From contig JAFLBK010000003.1 of assembly GCA_017303335.1 (NCBI GenBank), positions 300,291-364,290 on the forward strand: a stretch of 64,000 bases of DNA, written 5' to 3'. Under the pieces are notes generated by a model, which saw nothing but the letters and a program-made list of their open reading frames with translations, was not told where the DNA came from and made no database searches. Source of the stretch: Chitinophagales bacterium. GTDB lineage: Bacteria > Bacteroidota > Bacteroidia > Chitinophagales > Chitinophagaceae. Each line of letters begins with the position of its first letter. Positions within the stretch are counted from its first letter, which is position 1. The position numbers and the translations under genes were made by a program. Below, piece by piece: positions 59,807-64,000 of the stretch.

Positions 59807-62800
59807 TTATTTAGCAGGCAATACCGGCAGCTCCACGAAGAAGGTTGTGCCCTCCCCGGCTTTTGTCTCGAACCAGATCCGCCCCTTGGCTTGTTCCACA
59901 ATTCCCTTACTCATGGCCAGTCCGAGGCCGGTGCCGGATGTTTTCGTAGTGAAGTTGGGCGTGAAAATCTTGGGCTGAAGTTCTTCGGCGATACCGGTAC
60001 CATTATCCGTTACCTTAATGAGTATATTGTTTTCATTTCGTTCTTCCTCGATACTGATCCTGACCGTTGTTCCTTCCGGCACTGCCTGGATGGCGTTCTG
60101 GATCAGGTTCGTAAACAAGCGGTTGATCTGGGTACGGTCGGCATGAACGTATACCGGCTCGGGAACGGGGTTCCAGGAAAGCTGCAGCCGGTCGTTGATG
60201 GAATGCAACTGCGTTACCATCCGCAACACTTCATTCAGTTCAAAATCTTCGTTGTGCGGGTTTCCGATATTGGCAAACTGGCTGAACTCGCCGGCAATAT
60301 GCGTAAGGTGATCGATCTGTTCTACGAGGGTAAGGGCCACATTGGCCGTTAACTCACGTACATTATCCGCATTGTTGCTGATCGCTTTTTGCAGGTATTG
60401 CAAACTCAGCTTCATCGGCGTAAGCGGGTTCTTGATCTCGTGCGCCACCTGCCGGGCCATTTCCCGCCAGGCACCCTCCCGCTCGCTCTTGGCCAGGGCT
60501 ACGGCGCTTTCGTCGAGTTTTGCCACCATCTTATTGTATTCCTTCACCAGCTCCCCGATCTCGTCATCCCGCTTCCAGTCGATCGCTTCGTTCATCTGCC
60601 CCAGGCTCACCGCCTTCATCTTCTTACTGATGAAGGAGAAGGAACGGGTAATGCGGTTGGTGATGAACAGGGCAACGATACCCGCTATCAGGAAGATGAA
60701 CGCGTTCAGGTTGATGATGGTGACCAGGAAATTGGCGATCTCTTCCTGCAGCTTGCTTTCCGAGGTGAAATACGGGATATTCAGGTAGGCGTATTCCCGG
60801 CCATTGCCATCGATCACCGGCACGTAATTACTCACAAAACTGAGTTTGCCGATCTTCTCCTCCTTGAAATACTGAACTTCCTTTTGCTTGTTGAGGTGGT
60901 AATAAGCCACGGGATCCATCCGGGTACTGATGACCCCCTTGTTATACGGCAAGGGCAGGGATGATACCCGCAGGTTTCCATCCAGGTCATACAGGTTCAC
61001 ATCCACGGCATGTATCTCGGATACTTTGTCGATCAGCCTTTCCAGTTTTTCGCGGTACGCTTCGTCGTACACCTTCACCACGTCATCGAAGATCGCCAGT
61101 TCGTTCAGGGATATGCGTACCTCGTTCTCCATAACATGGATCACGCGGCTGAGTTTCTCCCGGTTGGTATTCTGGTACCGGCTGATGAAGAAAAGGATGG
61201 TAGCCACACCGATGATCACAAACGAAACGGCGCTGATGAATATCACGGTGCCATACACCTGGTTGCGTATACTCATCTGCCAGAAATTACGTACCCGCAG
61301 GCTGCTGAACCGGGTACGGATAAGCAGGTTGAACAGGGAGAACAATCCCGTAACCACCAGGAATGCGCAGAACAGGTACGAGAACAAGGTGATCGACTCG
61401 ATGAAAAAATTATTCTCCTTGGCAATGATCACCACTTTTTGGGCGCCGGCCCGGTACCACAATTCATCGTAGCCGCCTTTTTGAATGGTGCGGAATTCAT
61501 CGCGGGGAACCTGGGAGGCCTCGAGTTTTGTAGGGAATGCATAATCGTTATGATTGCTTACTAGCTGCAGGTTGTTGTACACCGCGAAAGCGTAAACCCG
61601 TGAATTCTCGATGGCGTTGCTGTTACCCTTGGAAAAGAGTTCCAGGTTCAGGGCGTCGGTCTTGTACTTGCGGGGGTTGGCAAGGATAAAAACATAACCC
61701 AGGGTATCGCCGTCGAAGGTTGTAATGGTCCGCTTGCTGATATAGCTGAAGCGGTCGTAAGACTCATCGTAATAAAAAAGTCCGGGGACACTGGTCGCCC
61801 TTGCCTGGGTATTCAGTACCGTATTGAGTTCATTGTACCCGGCCACATCGTCGTTGTACAGCGGTCGTTCGTTCGAATCGAAGGTATAGATGCGGGTGTC
61901 GTACTTGTTGGTATAACCGGAGAAGTTGCCATTGACCAGGCTGTCTTTGAATGCCCGGTTCGAGGAATCGGAAAGCAGCCGGTAGAAATTGGCGGCCAGG
62001 TAATCGCTCCGGAAATCGGTGAGCAGTGTGTTCAGGAGGGTTTCGCTGGATGGATCGGCCTTGGTGGCAAGTATTTCGGCGTAGTGCTTACGGCTCACCA
62101 GTTCTTTCTTACTGTTTTCAACCACGATCACCGCGGTGATGGTAACAGAAAAGAAGAAAAGCCAGAAGATCAGCCGCAGCGAAGCCACTTTCCGTATCGA
62201 TAACCCGAGGTTGGCCGTATACAACAGGAAAAGATAAAGCAGCAGCCAGGCCAGGGTGAACAGGCGGAACGCGGCGTAGTCTTTCCCCAATTGAAAACTC
62301 AGGTATACCAGGCCGCAAACCGTGAGCGCCAGGAACGGTATCACCGAACGACGTTCGAAACAGGGGCGTATGAAGAATAACAAGACCTGGCTAAGCAGGA
62401 AATAACCCATCGCGATACAACAGAGTACAATAAAACCGGTAACACTGTATATGTTGAGGGTGAAGAAATTGATCACATCAAAAGATATCTGCGAATCGGC
62501 CACGAGGCTGCGGATGATATCGCCACCGATATAGGCCGCTACCAGCATGACAGCCAGGGAAACACCCAGGTACAGCCATCTCCGGGCGCCGGACGGTTTA
62601 CCCGTGTCGATTTTGATATCCTGCAGGTGATAATGGATGAAAAGAATGACCCAGGCAAAGAGCATGGAATTGATCAGCAGGTCGCCCAGCGAACGGAATA
62701 CAACATTGGATCCATAGATCGTGGGATCGAACAATTCGAATTGCCGGAAATTGAGCGGGAAGGGAAAGAAATAACTGATGGCACGCAGTACAATGATACT

Positions 62801-63559
62801 TCCCGCCAGTACCAGTACGCCCCACCCAAGACCCTTCACCGACCGGGTTGTATTGGCAAGCAGGTGCAGGAACAGCAGCACCGCGATGGCGGCCAGTATC
62901 CGGAGCCACACCGCGGCCATATTATTCTTGGGAATAACACTGTTGGCCTTTTCGATGATGTGGAACAGGGATTTTCCATGAAGCGATTTTACCTGCGAGC
63001 CGATGGCGTGCAGGGAGATGTCGTAGTTGCGTTCAATATCCCTGCCCATGGCAAAACCGTTGCGCAGGTAGGTATTCGTGATGAAGAAATCCCATTTAAC
63101 CGGTATCAGCGCAATGGATACTCCGCCCCGATCCTGCTGCTTACGCCAGGCGTAAAAGCCGTTCGCCAGTTTGGCAAAGCCGGTGGTTTCGGGAGATGCG
63201 AGTATGTCCCCGGATGGCAATACGGTCTGTGAGTTCCAGAAGACGAGTTTCCGGGTTCCGATGTCGTTGATGAAATACCGGTAAAAGAAATATTTTTTGG
63301 CAACGAGTTCCTGCAGTAATGCTTCGCTGATGGTATTATCGCTGATACGGCTGATGCGGTTTGTATCGGCCACCAGTTTTTCAAAATCCTTTTCCTGCCG
63401 GTGAATATAACGCTGGATGTTCTCCCGCACGGCCCCGGCGGAGGAGTTACCCGACCAGTAATTGTCGATGATGAAGGAAATGGTGACCAGCCAGGCCGCT
63501 ATGATAAGCAGGTAGCTGTTCTTTATGATGAAACGTCTAAAGGGGCTTTGGGTCTGCAA
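59807..63559 (-). CDS. Large NtrY-like membrane histidine kinase
   Basis: A 1250-residue sensor kinase. An N-terminal helix (YLLIIAAWLVTISFII) and an outer loop are followed by a block of about seven membrane helices in the first 500 residues. A second extracytoplasmic region, helices near 745-815, another outer region, and a helix (AFIFLIAGIVALFI) then lead into a HAMP linker. The catalytic part has the phospho-acceptor His in ARQVAHEIKNPLTPMKL, N box NLIQNAIQAV, and DNGTGI and GTGLGLAMSKG boxes. No response regulator is adjacent. It starts six bases after mazG, so it is translated from the same transcript. Confidence 0.88.
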   Translation of the reverse strand: MQTQSPFRRFIIKNSYLLIIAAWLVTISFIIDNYWSGNSSAGAVRENIQRYIHRQEKDFEKLVADTNRISRISDNTISEALLQELVAKKYFFYRYFINDIGTRKLVFWNSQTVLPSGDILASPETTGFAKLANGFYAWRKQQDRGGVSIALIPVKWDFFITNTYLRNGFAMGRDIERNYDISLHAIGSQVKSLHGKSLFHIIEKANSVIPKNNMAAVWLRILAAIAVLLFLHLLANTTRSVKGLGWGVLVLAGSIIVLRAISYFFPFPLNFRQFELFDPTIYGSNVVFRSLGDLLINSMLFAWVILFIHYHLQDIKIDTGKPSGARRWLYLGVSLAVMLVAAYIGGDIIRSLVADSQISFDVINFFTLNIYSVTGFIVLCCIAMGYFLLSQVLLFFIRPCFERRSVIPFLALTVCGLVYLSFQLGKDYAAFRLFTLAWLLLYLFLLYTANLGLSIRKVASLRLIFWLFFFSVTITAVIVVENSKKELVSRKHYAEILATKADPSSETLLNTLLTDFRSDYLAANFYRLLSDSSNRAFKDSLVNGNFSGYTNKYDTRIYTFDSNERPLYNDDVAGYNELNTVLNTQARATSVPGLFYYDESYDRFSYISKRTITTFDGDTLGYVFILANPRKYKTDALNLELFSKGNSNAIENSRVYAFAVYNNLQLVSNHNDYAFPTKLEASQVPRDEFRTIQKGGYDELWYRAGAQKVVIIAKENNFFIESITLFSYLFCAFLVVTGLFSLFNLLIRTRFSSLRVRNFWQMSIRNQVYGTVIFISAVSFVIIGVATILFFISRYQNTNREKLSRVIHVMENEVRISLNELAIFDDVVKVYDEAYREKLERLIDKVSEIHAVDVNLYDLDGNLRVSSLPLPYNKGVISTRMDPVAYYHLNKQKEVQYFKEEKIGKLSFVSNYVPVIDGNGREYAYLNIPYFTSESKLQEEIANFLVTIINLNAFIFLIAGIVALFITNRITRSFSFISKKMKAVSLGQMNEAIDWKRDDEIGELVKEYNKMVAKLDESAVALAKSEREGAWREMARQVAHEIKNPLTPMKLSLQYLQKAISNNADNVRELTANVALTLVEQIDHLTHIAGEFSQFANIGNPHNEDFELNEVLRMVTQLHSINDRLQLSWNPVPEPVYVHADRTQINRLFTNLIQNAIQAVPEGTTVRISIEEERNENNILIKVTDNGTGIAEELQPKIFTPNFTTKTSGTGLGLAMSKGIVEQAKGRIWFETKAGEGTTFFVELPVLPAK

Positions 63560-63565
63560 TCGGTT

Positions 63566-64000
63566 CTACATTGTTTGCTGCTTCTTGATGCTGTTCCAGA
63601 TGCTGTCCATCTCTTCGAGGGTCATATCCTGCAGGGGTTTGCCGGTTTTCAGGGCCTCCGCCTCCATCTGGGTAAAGCGCCGGATGAATTTCTTATTGGT
63701 TCGTTCCAGCGCATTTTCGGCGTCTATCCGCAAAAACCTTGCAAAGTTTACGAGTGAAAAGAAAACATCGCCCAGTTCATCCTCCATCCGTCCGGTATCA
63801 CCCGATTCAATGGCTTCGAACAATTCTTTCTTTTCCTCTTCCACCTTATCCCATACCTGTTCTTTATTATCCCATTCAAACCCTACCTGCTTTGCCTTTT
63901 CCTGCAGGCGCATGGCCTTTACCATCGAGGGCAGCGATTGCGGCACCCCGCCCAGTACCGACTTCTTGCCTTCCTTGAGTTTGAGTTTTTCCCAATTACG
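63566..64000 (-). CDS. mazG: Nucleoside triphosphate pyrophosphohydrolase MazG (start beyond window)
   Basis: The C-terminal 144 residues of a MazG protein; the frame stays open to the last base of the window. The visible part starts NWEKLKLKEGKKSVLGGVPQSLPS and contains the second MazG domain: QVGFEWDNKEQVWDKVEEEKKEL, and the metal-binding EDELGDVFFSLVNFARF (E-x-x-x-D). It hydrolyses NTPs or ppGpp-related nucleotides. A GTG at 63946 lies inside the family sequence and is not the true start. Confidence 0.88.
   Translation of the reverse strand, partial: RNWEKLKLKEGKKSVLGGVPQSLPSMVKAMRLQEKAKQVGFEWDNKEQVWDKVEEEKKELFEAIESGDTGRMEDELGDVFFSLVNFARFLRIDAENALERTNKKFIRRFTQMEAEALKTGKPLQDMTLEEMDSIWNSIKKQQTM

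Overview
The window is a piece of a Bacteroidota chromosome, most likely from the class Chitinophagia. The evidence is the promoter style (-7 boxes of the form TAnnTTTG), two TonB-linked receptors of the outer-membrane beta-barrel type, bacillithiol synthesis (BshC), a DUF2723 membrane protein, a Bacteroidota-type LptE and the rpmB-rpmG-DUF4295-ftsY block. No rRNA, tRNA, CRISPR array, insertion sequence, integrase or phage gene was seen. Most genes look vertically inherited. The annotation rests on reading the sequence only; no database search was run.

Region by region. 1-288 is the start of a YceI-like secreted protein that runs off the left edge. 430-7860 is a tightly overlapped ten-gene biosynthetic operon: a flavoprotein, two paralogous methyltransferases, a type III polyketide synthase, an enoyl-reductase-like SDR, a FabZ-like dehydratase, a ketosynthase, an acyl carrier protein, a phosphopantetheinyl transferase and a small membrane protein. 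The simplest reading is a dedicated type II fatty-acid line that feeds an acyl starter to the type III synthase, whose product is then methylated and oxidised. 7863-15900 holds an ATP-grasp protein, a CCG-type Fe-S protein, a conserved protein of unknown role, a large outer-membrane receptor, an M13 metallopeptidase, a DoxX-like protein and a cupin.

15959-20692 is a housekeeping operon (miaB, a 56-residue membrane protein, a sigma-54 activator without receiver domain, lptE, an unknown protein, secG). It is followed by mltG, a YihY-type membrane protein, two redoxins, lpdA, a DUF1801 protein and bshC. 28016-35150 has a di-haem cytochrome, rimO, an ECF sigma factor with a membrane partner, a DUF2975/small HTH pair behind a palindromic promoter, and a second outer-membrane receptor. 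35432-37223 is the ribosomal block rpmB-rpmG-DUF4295-ftsY. Next come a beta-helix/PA14-like protein, an OsmC protein, a DMT exporter and a large DUF2723 membrane protein.

44329-47540 joins a VWA protein, an unusual ExbD-like protein and a MoxR/Mg-chelatase-like AAA+ ATPase. 47696-50233 encodes a repeat fibre with a C-terminal S74 chaperone domain. 50273-56724 holds a TPR membrane protein and an acyltransferase-priA-murB-membrane protein group. The right end carries rplU, rpmA, a 33-residue histone H1-like protein, a PolX homologue whose polymerase site looks destroyed, a 1250-residue NtrY-like histidine kinase and the truncated mazG.

Two cross-cutting patterns stand out. Many gene spacers are built of short strings with a strict 7-bp period (8 or 9 bp in two cases), one of them inside the murB coding sequence. 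The rplU and rpmB promoters share an identical 17-nt core.
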